This document shows, piece by piece, positions 1 to 10,668 of a stretch of 64,000 nucleotides of DNA (the first letter of the stretch is position 1; every line of letters begins with the position of its first letter). The notes beneath the pieces are model-generated. The model did not search any database and was not told the DNA's origin. It was given only the letters and a program-made list of their open reading frames with translations. The translations under genes were made by a program, and so were the position numbers. This DNA comes from Craspedostauros australis (lineage: Eukaryota; Bacillariophyta; Bacillariophyceae; Mastogloiales; Achnanthaceae): the NCBI GenBank assembly GCA_026770025.1, contig JAMXDE010000005.1:1674001-1738000 (forward strand). Direction: 5' to 3'.

Positions 1-213
1 TGATGGAGAGATGGCTGCGTGTGACGTCATTCCGGTGTAGAAGGAATCGATGATCCTCTCGGCTTCCTCGGGTCGCTTCTTGATGTGCTCATCATACCTC
101 GCTTGCGCCGCCTTTGCCTTCTTGAGGACGGACTTGAGCTTCTCGTAGTCGATATAGGAATCGGACCATTCCGAGACCTTGTTGTCCTCCAGCTTGAGCC
201 CGAATTCCACCAT
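1..213 (-). CDS. SPX-domain protein, N-terminal 71 codons (cut by window edge)
   Basis: The minus strand starts with ATG at 213-211 and stays open to base 1. The first residues read MVEFGLKLEDNKVSEW, followed by a Y-I-D-Y-x-x-L-K-x-x-L-K-K stretch. This matches the start of SPX domains (short first helix with a K/R-rich surface, then the YxxYxxLK helix), which bind inositol pyrophosphates and report cellular phosphate status in eukaryotes. The proteins carrying it include XPR1/SYG1 exporters, VTC polyphosphate polymerase subunits and SPX-MFS transporters. The rest of the protein lies outside the window, so which class it belongs to cannot be said. The gene is head-to-head with the Misato-like gene at 1569, sharing a 1.35-kb upstream region. 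The assignment rests on only 71 residues, but the position of the motif at the extreme N-terminus is typical of the family. Confidence 0.7.
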   Translation of the reverse strand, partial: MVEFGLKLEDNKVSEWSDSYIDYEKLKSVLKKAKAAQARYDEHIKKRPEEAERIIDSFYTGMTSHAAISPS

Positions 214-1568
214 GGTTGTTGTGTGGCAGCAGGGGCAGTGGCAGTAGGCAGCCTCTTTACTCGATCCGGAACCAATACGAAACGAATCAGGTGAAGCTTC
301 GCATAAGACTTGCGTCGGAGCGTTGCGTCAGATCGGGATAACGCACGTCCTCTTGTTGTATCTGCGGGGATATGAGTGGATGTTGCGCCTGCACTTGTGC
401 CCAACCGCGCGCGATGAGAAGTTCCTCGCCTGAACCTCTCTGGTTGCTGCCCGTACAAGCTGCTGATATGATGTTCTCGTCTGCAAGCAATGAGGCTCTG
501 CTCGTAGGACTAGTCGTATGATCGAATAGCAGAGAGAGGTTGTGGCATGTGCAAGTATTGTACGACCTATGACAACGTCGGATTGGTGCGTGTCGGCAAT
601 CTGTCTGTGTGGTGCGAGGCGTGAAGATACGGGCGCGATGCTCTTCGTCCATCGATTCCTCCCTCACGTTTTTCCACGCTTTTCTTTCTTGTGTGCATGT
701 TCGTGAGAAACCACGAACCGGACGTCACAACTTCAACACGGTGGGGACGTTGGCGAGGTCTTGTGCGCGGATGTTCTGGTTGAAAGTCCCTCCGTCGCGT
801 CGATTCGTTCTTCATCAACACAGATGCGGCAACAGACAAGGCGAAGGTCTGCGACAAACATTTGTTTCTCGTGATCATCTTTCTCATCGTTGTTGTGTGT
901 GGCACCAAATGTCAATTGGTGTCTCCGTCATGTCGCATGCGACGGTGTTGGTTCGTCGTGTTGGCGACAACGAATCCACAAATTGTTGATGATTCGTCTG
1001 GCCATCCATCCGCTCTACAGAGGTTCTCATTGTGCACAAATTGTGTCCAACCAAAACGTGGAAGGTCGCGTTGCGAAAATGTTGCAGTCGTCATCGTGTG
1101 CTGTGGGTTGCATCACGCGACCGTTTGTGCATTCGTGTTGCCTTGTTGGTGTGGTGTCCACATCCCGTCCGAAGCGGTTTCCTGCCGCAGAGGCTGGAGG
1201 AAGTGGATGGAAGCCATCAGTCTTCTTGCGTGGGGACACTCTGTTGTGCACACAGTTGGCACAGCAGCCGCACAGCCAAACACCGTCTGCATCTCCCCTC
1301 GGCGTGGACCATGACGCCACGATCAGACACCGCATCAACAACAGCAGCAGCATCAGCCGCTGGGAAATGATCGATCAGGGCACATGCTCGTAACGCTGCG
1401 CACCAGGCCGTCTCTACCTCTCTCTGTCTCTCTCTCTTTGTGAGTCGAAGGCACCCAACTCAGTATCCGCAGCTCGTGCGTATTATACTGCTGCAAGCAT
1501 CATATCGTCAAGATACGAGCACCAGACTGCCAATAGATCGTGCGAGGAGTACTATACACACAACCAAC
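214..1568. other. Intergenic, shared upstream region of two divergent genes
   Basis: This 1.35-kb stretch separates the divergent SPX and Misato-like genes and must hold both promoters. Several overlapping open frames of 60-167 codons exist on both strands near 860-1390, but none shows protein-like composition or a recognisable motif. A CT-rich run lies at about 1413-1439. No RNA gene or repeat was seen. Confidence 0.5.
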
Positions 1569-3626
1569 ATGACGAACGCGAAAGATACGATCCATGTGTC
1601 GCTCGGCGCTTCGGCCAATGCCGTTTCAGCCCATCTCCTCAATCTCTACGGCCTGGCAGCGACCGGAGATGATGCGTTCTGCGATGCGTCCGTCACCCAC
1701 GGCGTCGAGCACAACTATCGCGTCCCCAGAGCGTTCATGCTGGACGAGCCGACGGGGTATCCCGCTCTGCCCGAGCCCTTCGTTGATCAGCAGAGGGAGC
1801 AGTTGCTCATGTCCACCCAGTACTCCGTGCAGCAGGGGATGGACACTGCGCAGGCCAATGATGCCGTCGCTGCCATGCAGTACCATGATCAATCGTCGGA
1901 TGCGTTCGCCAACTTCTTCCAGACGTCCTCGATACTGGCGTACTCCGCTCATTCGCGATTCTACCAACCACCTTCCAGCCAGCCCACGTACAAGGCTGAT
2001 CCCTCCAACTCCCGTCACGTCAATTGGGACGATGATGATGAGGGCGAAGAGGATGAGGAGACAGACGAGGAACGACGTCAGCGCCTGCACCGGCAACGTT
2101 CCCAGTGGCAAACGCAGACGGCTGCTCCCATGCAACAGCAGCTGGATCATCATTGGGGTCACATCGACAAGACGGACCTCACGTGGGTGGACTTCCTCAT
2201 GCCACCGTACTCGCGTCGGCTCAAGTTGGCCCTTCCGTACTCGCGCCAAAGCAACATCGCTGCGCACTGGGATCATTACACGGCCTCGGCTGACCTGGGT
2301 CGATGGAACGAAGACGTTCTCATGGAGAGCATCCGGCATCAGCTCGAAGAGAGTGACTATTGTCAAGGTTTCGTGATCGCCACCGAGGGATACGGCATCT
2401 ACGCCGGTCTCGCCACCACCGTGCTGCAGGAGGTCAGCGAGGAATGCAGAAGTGCTGGAAGGCTGGTGTTCCACATCACCAATCCAGTCCAACAAAGCAA
2501 TGGCAATGGCAATAGTGACGGCGATCACGACAACGACAAGGCCGCTCGCAAAGAAGAAACTTCTGGGAGTACGGAGGATGACCCCTCCGCATGGCGGGCG
2601 AACAACGTTCGCAAAGTCCAGAGCGGAATTCAATCGGGAGTTGCGCTACATGGCCTCACCCAGAGCGCCCACGTCGTTCTTCCGCTGCGCTTGCAGGAAG
2701 GCATCCCGCTGTTTGAATCCAGCGCACGCCTTGCCATGCATCTGGAATCCATAACGCTGCCGTACAGGCTCAACGCAGGCGACAATCATCGATACAAGAT
2801 CGGCTTGCAAAACGCTCGCTTCTTCGGCCAAGGTGGGATGGACACAGGGTGGGGCTCCACGGCTCAACGTCTCTCCTTCGGTGAATTCATCACATCCCTG
2901 CAGCCATCCTCTGCCTTTCCTCTCATCGAGCTAGATGCCATGCAGGAGGCGGACGCCACCAAGGACAAGGACATCGCCGAGCTCTTCAAGATCGGCACCA
3001 CCGTCGCGCGTGACGACCGAATGCGCCAGGCCAATTCTGACTCCACATCATCGATGAGGTCCAGACGATCCCAAAACGTCGCGCCTGGAGGATGGCTCAA
3101 TTCCACCAAGCACGGTGGAGTCCTGTCCTCGATGTCCCAAGAAGCCGAGCACGACCGTTCCGGTCACAGCCACTTCGCGATCGCCTCTGCCTTCCGACCG
3201 ACCACAAGACTCGATGCGTCCGTCGGCGTGCCCCAAACCCTGACATGCATCATGGAAGGCACGGCCGTTCGTCATCGCCCCGAACGCAGCATCAGCACCG
3301 TCGTTGATCAGTCCGTGCTTGGATTTGCGAACGGCGGGTACGGCACCGGCACGTACTGGAAGTCGATTCTGTCACAGAAGCCGAAGCCCGTTCTGTCGAT
3401 TGCCTCCAACACCACCAGGTCGTACTTCATGATCGACAAGGTCGCAACCGAGATGAAGACCGTCCTTGGACGCAAGTACAAGGGATTTTACAATCGTGAG
3501 ATCACCAACGGCGTCCTTCCAGAGAGCGAGGATTGCGACGAGGCCCTGGCCAGCTGCCTTGACCTTCGTGATGCCTACACGCCTCCTGGCATTCACGACG
3601 ACGATGATGGCGCCGAAGACTTTTGA
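1569..3626 (+). CDS. DML1: Misato/DML1-like tubulin-fold protein
   Basis: Translation from the ATG at 1569 gives 685 residues. A longer frame opens at a GTG at 1440, but its extra residues look like 5' leader, so the ATG is preferred. The N-terminus (T-I-H-V-S-L-G then an NxVSxHLxNL pattern) resembles the tubulin-like first segment of Misato proteins. An acidic patch lies at about residues 154-172. The block around 2180-2460 reads L-x-W-V-D-F-L, then S-D-Y-C-Q-G-F with a following helix, the Misato segment-II signature seen in yeast Dml1 and animal MSTO1. The last 60 residues resemble a tubulin C-terminal segment (YKGFY...E...L.DLRDAY). Family members are needed for mitochondrial DNA inheritance or mitochondrial morphology. 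Low-complexity insertions (N/G/D-rich near 2500-2560) make it longer than the roughly 500 residues usual for the family. No intron is needed to read it. Confidence 0.75.
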   Translation: MTNAKDTIHVSLGASANAVSAHLLNLYGLAATGDDAFCDASVTHGVEHNYRVPRAFMLDEPTGYPALPEPFVDQQREQLLMSTQYSVQQGMDTAQANDAVAAMQYHDQSSDAFANFFQTSSILAYSAHSRFYQPPSSQPTYKADPSNSRHVNWDDDDEGEEDEETDEERRQRLHRQRSQWQTQTAAPMQQQLDHHWGHIDKTDLTWVDFLMPPYSRRLKLALPYSRQSNIAAHWDHYTASADLGRWNEDVLMESIRHQLEESDYCQGFVIATEGYGIYAGLATTVLQEVSEECRSAGRLVFHITNPVQQSNGNGNSDGDHDNDKAARKEETSGSTEDDPSAWRANNVRKVQSGIQSGVALHGLTQSAHVVLPLRLQEGIPLFESSARLAMHLESITLPYRLNAGDNHRYKIGLQNARFFGQGGMDTGWGSTAQRLSFGEFITSLQPSSAFPLIELDAMQEADATKDKDIAELFKIGTTVARDDRMRQANSDSTSSMRSRRSQNVAPGGWLNSTKHGGVLSSMSQEAEHDRSGHSHFAIASAFRPTTRLDASVGVPQTLTCIMEGTAVRHRPERSISTVVDQSVLGFANGGYGTGTYWKSILSQKPKPVLSIASNTTRSYFMIDKVATEMKTVLGRKYKGFYNREITNGVLPESEDCDEALASCLDLRDAYTPPGIHDDDDGAEDF

Positions 3627-4873
3627 TCAAGAGGTGTCATTACCGACGTTCTGCATCCAAGACGAAGGCCAATGCATGTGGTAAGTCAAACGGGCTGTGG
3701 CGTTTTGGAAATCGAGTACTCTATTCAATCCATCATCATCCTCGTTTGTTTGTTTGCTTGACTGTGGTGGTTGGCGGTTGGCGGCTGTAGCACAGAGAGG
3801 GAGAGAGACAATGCAAGCAAAGAGCCTTCATTGATGAAAGTACCGTCGGGCGGACTGAACAACACTGTTGATTCGACGTTAAGTGTACAACAAAAATTGA
3901 ACTGAGAAGAGCCAGACCTGTCTCTCTCCTCTCCTCTCTCCGCCATGCCCTCCCAAGATGCTTGCCTCGTGTACAGCCATTCACTTCCCATCATGCAACA
4001 GCAGCAGCAGTATGGAAAACAGCGAGTTGATATTGCCATCCAGATGAAAGCCATACATTTATCTACATTCTCTGATGATTCGTCATTGAGGACACCATTC
4101 TAACAATTTACTTGGATGGATGGCAATGATCTTGTTGGAATGCTCCTTGCTGCTTTGATGGATGCAGCGATGGTCTTGACCAAACAACTCTACCAGCATG
4201 TGCATGGAACACAACATCTCACATGCCTCTTACTCATGCATCATCCCCAACTTTATCTCCAACCGTCGTTACAATCATTTCATACTGTTTGTACAGCACA
4301 TTGCTATTGTACTCATATTATAGAATACCATACACACACACATCGACCGAGACTATCAAGTTGGACAAGGAAGATCCCACGTGCGAGCAGAGTCCTCGAA
4401 TCTAACAAACACTATTACTCTATCCGAAATCACGGCATTGCCGTTTGTGTTGTGGCACACTTGTAGAGTGCTCTGCTCTATTGAGGCTTCCTTTGTTTGG
4501 TGCATACGACTATGCAACGGGTATACTGGAGTTGTGTCATGTAATGCATTTGCTTGAGAGTAGAGTATTATGTAACATCCGGATAATCCACCTTGTCTCA
4601 ACTCCGTCGTGCGTCGAGTTCAGTTCTCACGACGTCGGCTGATGCCTTTCGGGGGGCTTCGCGAACTCGCTCCGTCGCTCGGTGCCTCATTCATCAATGC
4701 GTCCATCCATTCGCGTGCTCGTTGCCTTCTTCCCCCGGGGCCCCGTTTGGGATAGGAGCTGTCCATTCATTCATGTGTTGGCAATTGGCGGTGGCGTGTA
4801 TAGTATAGTACCATAGAAATCACGTCTAACATACAGATACTGGTACTATAATGCATAATATAGAGTACCAAAT
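3627..4873. other. Intergenic between convergent genes
   Basis: This stretch separates the 3' ends of the Misato-like gene (plus) and the first kinase gene (minus), so it should contain both polyadenylation regions. It is richer in A+T than the flanking genes. The short open frames in it have no recognisable content. Confidence 0.5.
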
Positions 4874-6229
4874 CTACAGATAGGACGATCGAAGATGGTG
4901 CAGCTCGGGGTAGTCGATGGATCTGGTCCTCCCGAGCGTCGCGGGAGGCTCGAGCATCCGCTGCTCCATGAAGCGCATGAAGGAGCTCGCCTTCTTGCCG
5001 ATCTTGTTGGTGCCGCAGAGCACGTCCGACAGAGTGCCCCAGGCATCGAAGGACTTCTGCAGGATGTCGGTCCTTCGGACGTTGCCGCACACCTTGGCGT
5101 TGCTGTCGACGGACAGCTGCGACGATGGGAGCTCGCAGTCGTCGCCGCTGCGCAGACGTCGCAGGTGATCGCAGACGGCGCGCATCGAGGGCCTTCGTCG
5201 GTAGTCCTGCGTCCAGCACTTCGTCATGATGTTCTGGATGCCGGCGGGGATGTGGGGGTAGACGTACGGGCGCACGCCCTGTCGGCAGACGAGCTCTTCG
5301 TACATCTTCGAGCTGTAGGTGTTGAAAGGCTTCCGCAGCGCGATGATGGTGTGCAGGATGAGGCCCCAGCTGTAGACGTCCACCTTCTCGTTGTACTCCC
5401 GACCCAGGAAGACCTCGGGGGCCATGTACCTCCTCGTGCCCACTCCGGACATCTGGAAGGTGTCCTGCTGCGGGAAGTCTGCTTCAGGGAGCTCGCGGCA
5501 CAGACCGAAGTCGAAGAGGATGACCTGGTCGTGGCGGAAGCCGACGTTCTCTGGCTTGAGGTCGCGGTAGACTATGCGGTGCGAGTGCAGGTACTCCAGA
5601 GCGCTGGCGACTTGGTGGGCGCACTGCAGCTGCGAGGCGTAGCCTTCCAGGCGTTCGGGGTAGAGCTCGTGGCTGTTCTTTCGCATGCTGCGCCAGTGCG
5701 CCATGCGGTCCAGGAGGGTGCCGTCCACCCTGTCGAGGACGAGGAAGAAGCTGTCGATGCAGCCCTGCAGGAAGCTGTCGACGCCGCCCGACCAGGCGCG
5801 GATCTTGATGATGTTGGGGTGGTCGAGATTGGCGAGGAACTTGGCCTCCATCTCCAGGTCCGCGGCCGCCCTCTGGAAGTTCATCTCGTCGGACTGCAGG
5901 TCGTTGCGGAGGTACTTGATGACGTACTGCCCCCGGCCGTCGCTGTCCAGGCAGGTGCGTTCTAGGTACTCGCGCGCTTCTTGCTGCACGGGGTCCGAGG
6001 CCGCCGCGGGCTGGATCCTCCACAGCTCGTGGACCTCCGAGAAGGAGCCGTTGCCCAGCATGGCCACGACATTGAGCTCCTGGCGCTGCAGCGTCGGCAG
6101 GTCATGCTGCGCCGTGTTCTGCTGGAGGAAGCGGCTCTTCTTGGAGAGCTGGCTGACCTCGCGCTGGATGCGGGCGACGGATCGTTGCAGTTTCATACGT
6201 CTCAACAGGTCCTCCTCTTTCGGTATCAT
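4874..6229 (-). CDS. TKL-like protein kinase (kinase 1)
   Basis: The chosen ATG at 6229-6227 gives 451 residues. The same frame is open another 148 codons upstream, but those residues are repetitive and leader-like. A complete kinase domain can be read: glycine loop L-G-N-G-S-F-S-E-V at 58-66, lysine K105 in VIK, helix-C glutamate near E128, catalytic loop YRDLKPEN at 221-228 with D223, DFG at 240-242 and APE at 270-272, then a C-W-T-Q-D-x-x-x-R-P-S block typical of tyrosine-kinase-like kinases. The HRD histidine is replaced by tyrosine, which many active kinases tolerate. An N-terminal basic helix (about 10-40) precedes the domain and about 90 residues follow it. The closest relative in the window is kinase 2 at 9424, sharing DFGLCRELP and the SGVGxRRYMAPEV segment. 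It is likely catalytically active on Ser/Thr. Substrate is unknown. Confidence 0.85.
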   Translation of the reverse strand: MIPKEEDLLRRMKLQRSVARIQREVSQLSKKSRFLQQNTAQHDLPTLQRQELNVVAMLGNGSFSEVHELWRIQPAAASDPVQQEAREYLERTCLDSDGRGQYVIKYLRNDLQSDEMNFQRAAADLEMEAKFLANLDHPNIIKIRAWSGGVDSFLQGCIDSFFLVLDRVDGTLLDRMAHWRSMRKNSHELYPERLEGYASQLQCAHQVASALEYLHSHRIVYRDLKPENVGFRHDQVILFDFGLCRELPEADFPQQDTFQMSGVGTRRYMAPEVFLGREYNEKVDVYSWGLILHTIIALRKPFNTYSSKMYEELVCRQGVRPYVYPHIPAGIQNIMTKCWTQDYRRRPSMRAVCDHLRRLRSGDDCELPSSQLSVDSNAKVCGNVRRTDILQKSFDAWGTLSDVLCGTNKIGKKASSFMRFMEQRMLEPPATLGRTRSIDYPELHHLRSSYL

Positions 6230-9200
6230 GGTGTTGTGCCAGTGCTCTCGTTCCTTCTGGTGCGTCAAGGCAAGGTGTGTTGCCAGCCAGCAGCTTTGGT
6301 GTTGTTTGTCGTGTTGTTTGTCGTGTTCTTTGGGTTCTATTATATGTCCGTATTCTGTTGGTAATCTCTTGTTAGTCTGTTGGGACTCCGGTGCTCTGGT
6401 ACTTGGGGAAGTGATGTGTGTCTTCCCAGTTGTTCGAACAGTGGTCGGAGAAGTGGTGGGGCAGCGGCTGGAGTAACGCCTGAGACAGCGTCGCAACAAT
6501 GGCCAAAAGAACGGGAATGTGACGGTTGATGCAGCGCAGCAGAGCGTGATGAGGTTCTTGCTGTTCGTGCGATGCGGATGTGTCTCTGGATGGTACCTAC
6601 TCCCAGAGTTCGAGTATGCTTTGTGCGTGGGTTGTGTTGTGTTGCGTTGCGTTGCGTTGTGTTGTGCTATCATGTGGTGCTTTCAGCTCTCCCCTTGGGG
6701 AGGTGGAGTGAAGGTGATTTGCTTTTGTCTTGGCTTGCCTTCTTGACTCTCGCCTTGGCGCGCGTTGTTGGTATTCGCAGCGCCACGCAGCCTCTCCGAC
6801 TGTTCTTTCTGCCTGTGCGACGCGACTTTTGTTGAATGTTGACCGCAGAGAGCACAGGCACTCTGCCGCGCTCTGTTCTGGAGTGTTGCTGGCTATGCCC
6901 ACTTCAATGGTTGAATTGTGACGCGGTCGTGTTAACTCGAGCGGGGATGCCGGAAGAGGCCATCGCGCTTCCCGTCGCCGTGACAACCACACTGGCCATT
7001 TGACTAGTACGCGCGTGTCACATTGGACGCGGAGTTCGGAAGATGGCGATTGGCAGGGGCACCATTGGCGGCAACGACACGTAAAAGGCGTTAGAATGTG
7101 GTTATACATCTCTTCATCCACCATAGTACTGATCGTGGATAAGGAAACTGCGATGTATCGCGCACCAAATTGTTAAGGAAAGCAGTTATCGTTTTCGCTT
7201 CGAAAAGTTTCATGTCCGAGAAATCAATGACGTCACGCTGTCTGTTTTTGCACAACAACAAGCGCAACCAATGACGGTGTGCCAAGATGGCGTTGTCGGC
7301 ATGAACGATGGAGGGCGACTTCCGATCAGTTGGGCTGTCTCCAGATTACATGGGGGTGTTGGATCCCGCAAGGATGGGAACTGGATACTCCGTCAATGCA
7401 TGCGACAGGCACAGGTAGAATAGTAGATTAGAGCTACGAAGACAGTGGTGTGGCATCAACGTGACGCAAGATCGGCCCCGCTGCTGCTCTTCCAGAGATT
7501 CGTGCGGAAGAAGATGCGCGATGGTGGCGATCACGAGATGGCGATACCAGACCGGGGGACTTGGGACCAGAACAGTAGCAGTGGCAGAAGCAGAAGCCAC
7601 GATAGCAATGGCACAAGGGATGGGAACACTGGCGATGATGGTATGACACTCGACAAGAAGCCAAACACAGAAGTGCGCACAAAGCGTGACCGGTCTTGTC
7701 GTGGAAAGTGGACGTGAATACAGGTTGATACTTTGACTCGGTGGGTTGGGGACAACGCTTTTTCAGGCGAGAACACAGCGAATTCAATGTCATGGTCTTC
7801 GATCTGGATTGCCACAGGATCCTGTCTGTCTCTGCCAAGACGATCAACTCAACACGCAGCTCGTACCCACACATACGTACAGACGCGGACGAGGCCATGT
7901 GAGGAGGGAGCAGCCTCGGCGATGCCGTCTCAACACGCTACCACAACACAGTGACTCATCAATCTTTGGAGACCATTGGCGGAGATCCAATCCTTGATTT
8001 CTTCGCGGTGGTGACGAAGAGAGAGTTGGAGATAGAATTCGTACGATTGCGCTACTCCTCGTCCTCGGCTCTCGCACTCGTTCCCGCGTTTGTTCTCCAA
8101 AGAGCTCCATTTTTCTCCTCAACCTTGCCTCGCACGCGCACTGTGTGTATTGGTACTGCGAGCTATTAGTATTCCGCCACCATCCACGCTGACTGGCAAC
8201 ACCTCCGCATCACACCATGCGACCGGATGTTCGGTGCGGTGCGAAGCAGCTCACAAAGTCCTCTTGTGGACCACAGATCTTGTCGATGAGGGCGGTCTGA
8301 TCGCTCGCGGAATCGATTGGATCTTGTGAAGGACAACTGGTGCCACATTTTCCGCCACTGTTTGTTCGTTTGGAGTGTTCGCTTCCGAGAATCGATGGGA
8401 CAGGGACACGGAAACGAACGCGCATGGAAGAGGTTATCTGTGTCGATCAGAACGGTGGTGTCTGATGATACTTCTTCATGGGGGTACCGCCCAGCCCTGC
8501 AGACCGGCGATCGTGCATATGTGTTGGCCAAAAAGCGTGCCCTGGTGCACGGAAGGACGATGTCACCATCTTCGTGGTAATCGTATCGTGTTGAACCTTC
8601 ATGTCACTTCTTTATGAACCGTGTCACGACAGAAAAGTGAGCGAACGTGGATGGTGCAACGTTTGATTGTCATCCTAGCGTTCCAAACACGTTCCTCGTA
8701 TTGTTTCTACGAAGATCCACGAATACTACGTTTGGGATGTGTACGTTTCCACGAAACGGTTCTTGTGCGTTCTGTTCCGCCTCCAAGAAACTTCAATGCG
8801 AAACCCGAATCGAAGCCCTCCCGCCTAGCTTTGATACAAAGAACTGAGGAACACCAGAAAGAACACATCCGAGATTCGATGAAAGTCTGCAATTCCACGA
8901 GGGACTCGCAGTGATGGCCACGACCAAGCGAGAGTGCTGTGAAGCCAATCAAAGCACATCAGACCCATCAAACATGCAGTGATAAAACACACGTTGAGGG
9001 GAACGGAGAAGCACACGAAGCACTTCGAAACAAAGAACGAGTCGGGAACACGCAAATCAAGCACACCAAACAAGTCCAACCAGCGCACACGGCATGGCCG
9101 CCCCATACAATCGACGATTCTCCCACCCACGCAAACGTATTGTGTAACATCACAACATCACAAAACCGCAACGCGACACAAGACCAACAGTTCCACCCCA

Positions 9201-9423
9201 ATCACCCCAACGTGCAGCATTGTACCCACGATCCATTCACACCAACGCAACAAGAGGCGACACGCTGAAGAGCACAGAGACCAACGCAGACATCACCTCC
9301 ACCCATCACAAAATCAGAACATCCATCACTGACAACACTCCATCAAAAGTGCCATCAACAGCCAACCGTAACAACAGCAACCGCCACAGAAACAACAACA
9401 GTAACAACACAGCAAAGAGAACC
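6230..9423. other. 3.2-kb region between divergent kinase genes
   Basis: This is the upstream region of both kinase genes. It holds a GTTGY pentamer run next to kinase 1 and no convincing gene. Open frames up to 175 codons exist, but they are Cys/Arg/Ser-rich, lack motifs and overlap each other on both strands. The sequence from about 8940 to 9420 is strongly C/A-rich on the plus strand, as expected for a transcribed 5' leader of kinase 2. Confidence 0.45.
6631..6666. repeat. GTTGY pentanucleotide tandem repeat
   Basis: Seven or so consecutive copies of GTTGT/GTTGC occur about 400 bp upstream of the kinase 1 start codon. It is a short tandem repeat likely to vary in length between strains. 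Confidence 0.8.
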
Positions 9424-10668
9424 ATGTGCCGCCCACAAGCTCAGCAACACAGCATCCCATGCATCCAACCGCCTTCCATGAACGCCTGCTCCAGCCCAAG
9501 GTCCAGCTCCGGTGCAAGGATGGAATGGATGAAGCGCAGCATGGCAGGCAGGACGGTCTCCTTCATCGAGAGCGAGATTGAGACGCACAGCACGCGGAAC
9601 TTCATGGCAACCTACCGGCCGCGATCTGTCTTCCGCGTCGCACGCAGCGACATCGCCCTGGGCGACATGCTGGGGCAAGGCTCCTTCTCCAACGTCCACG
9701 ATGCGTGCCCGCTGCACGATGATGCCAGCAGCGGATCTTCCCTGCCTGCTTCGTACGCCATCAAGCAGCTGCGAGAAGACATCATGTCCAACCGCAGGAC
9801 CTTCCACGAGGCAGCTGCCAACCTCTTCATCGAGGGAGAGCTGCTCTCCCGCCTCAACCATCCAAACATCATCAAGCTGCACGGAGTCGCACGCGGCGGA
9901 GTCGACAGCTTCGGAGACGGAAATCACGATGGCTTCTTCCTCCTGCTCGATCGCCTGGATGAGACTTTGTCACAGCGCATCAACAGATGGAGAAACGAAA
10001 CCGCCACCAACAACAATGACGGCAACCGAGACGAGAGACTCAACTACGCCCTCCAGCTGGCAAGTTCCTTGGAGTACCTGCACGACATGAACCTGATCTT
10101 CCGCGACCTCAAGCCGGACAACATCGGATTCATGGGAAACACGCTCCAGCTCTTCGACTTCGGCCTCTGCCGCGAACTCCCAACGCTCGACTTCACCGAC
10201 GGCGAGGACAGCTCCAGCGACAACGACAGCGAGATCGATGGTGACAACGTCCACGACTCATTCGAGATGTCCGGCGTGGGATCCAGGAGGTACATGGCAC
10301 CAGAGGTGGCAATGTGCCGTCCCTACAACCAGCAGGCGGACGTCTACAGCTTTGGCGTCCTCCTCTTCGAGATGATGACGCTGAAGACGCCATTTGACCT
10401 GTACAGCCCCGAGATGCACCACCTCCTGGTCTGCGAGCAGGCCGAGCGCCCAGCCATGCCTTCCGATCTTCCAGAAGAAGTCGCCGACCTCATCGAAGAG
10501 TGCTGGGCGCAGGATCCACGCGAGCGACCATCGATGCAGGAGGTTGTCTCCAGACTGCAAGCACTTTGCAACACCCCGGAGGACAACAACACCAAGCCAT
10601 ACAGCCTCCGGGCCTTGTCCAAGGGCCTCTCCGCGAGCCTCTCCCGATGGCTGACTGCCAAGGCATGA
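9424..10668 (+). CDS. TKL-like protein kinase (kinase 2)
   Basis: The ATG at 9424 (context aaccATG) gives 414 residues. The frame is open 68 codons further upstream, but that part is N/T/R-rich leader. Kinase landmarks: glycine loop L-G-Q-G-S-F-S-N-V at 83-91, K114 in YAIK, E137/E139 region of helix C, catalytic loop FRDLKPDN at 226-233 with D228, DFG at 245-247, an acidic insertion (D/S/E-rich, about 253-278) in the activation segment, APE at 292-294, and a C-W-A-Q-D-P-x-x-R-P-S block near the end. It is clearly paralogous to kinase 1 but has the acidic insert and a different N-terminal extension. Phenylalanine replaces the HRD histidine. It transcribes away from kinase 1, toward the thiolase gene. 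Confidence 0.85.
   Translation: MCRPQAQQHSIPCIQPPSMNACSSPRSSSGARMEWMKRSMAGRTVSFIESEIETHSTRNFMATYRPRSVFRVARSDIALGDMLGQGSFSNVHDACPLHDDASSGSSLPASYAIKQLREDIMSNRRTFHEAAANLFIEGELLSRLNHPNIIKLHGVARGGVDSFGDGNHDGFFLLLDRLDETLSQRINRWRNETATNNNDGNRDERLNYALQLASSLEYLHDMNLIFRDLKPDNIGFMGNTLQLFDFGLCRELPTLDFTDGEDSSSDNDSEIDGDNVHDSFEMSGVGSRRYMAPEVAMCRPYNQQADVYSFGVLLFEMMTLKTPFDLYSPEMHHLLVCEQAERPAMPSDLPEEVADLIEECWAQDPRERPSMQEVVSRLQALCNTPEDNNTKPYSLRALSKGLSASLSRWLTAKA

Noticed and set aside
27..458. 143-codon minus-strand frame overlapping the SPX start
   Set aside because: It is in a different frame from the SPX-coding frame at 1-213, is rich in R/S/T, and has no motif. It is a shadow.
862..1393. Overlapping plus and minus frames of 60-167 codons
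   Set aside because: They overlap on both strands with Cys/Ser/Arg-rich composition and no motif.
1626..2633. 335-codon frame antisense to the Misato-like gene
   Set aside because: The sense frame has family motifs and good codon use. The antisense frame is a by-product of RNY-type codons.
4895..5965. 356-codon frame antisense to kinase 1
   Set aside because: It lies opposite a complete kinase domain and has V/L/D/A-biased composition without motifs.
7434..7898. 154-codon minus frame between the kinases
   Set aside because: Low-complexity Cys/Ser/His content, no motif, and overlapping plus-strand frames of equal quality.
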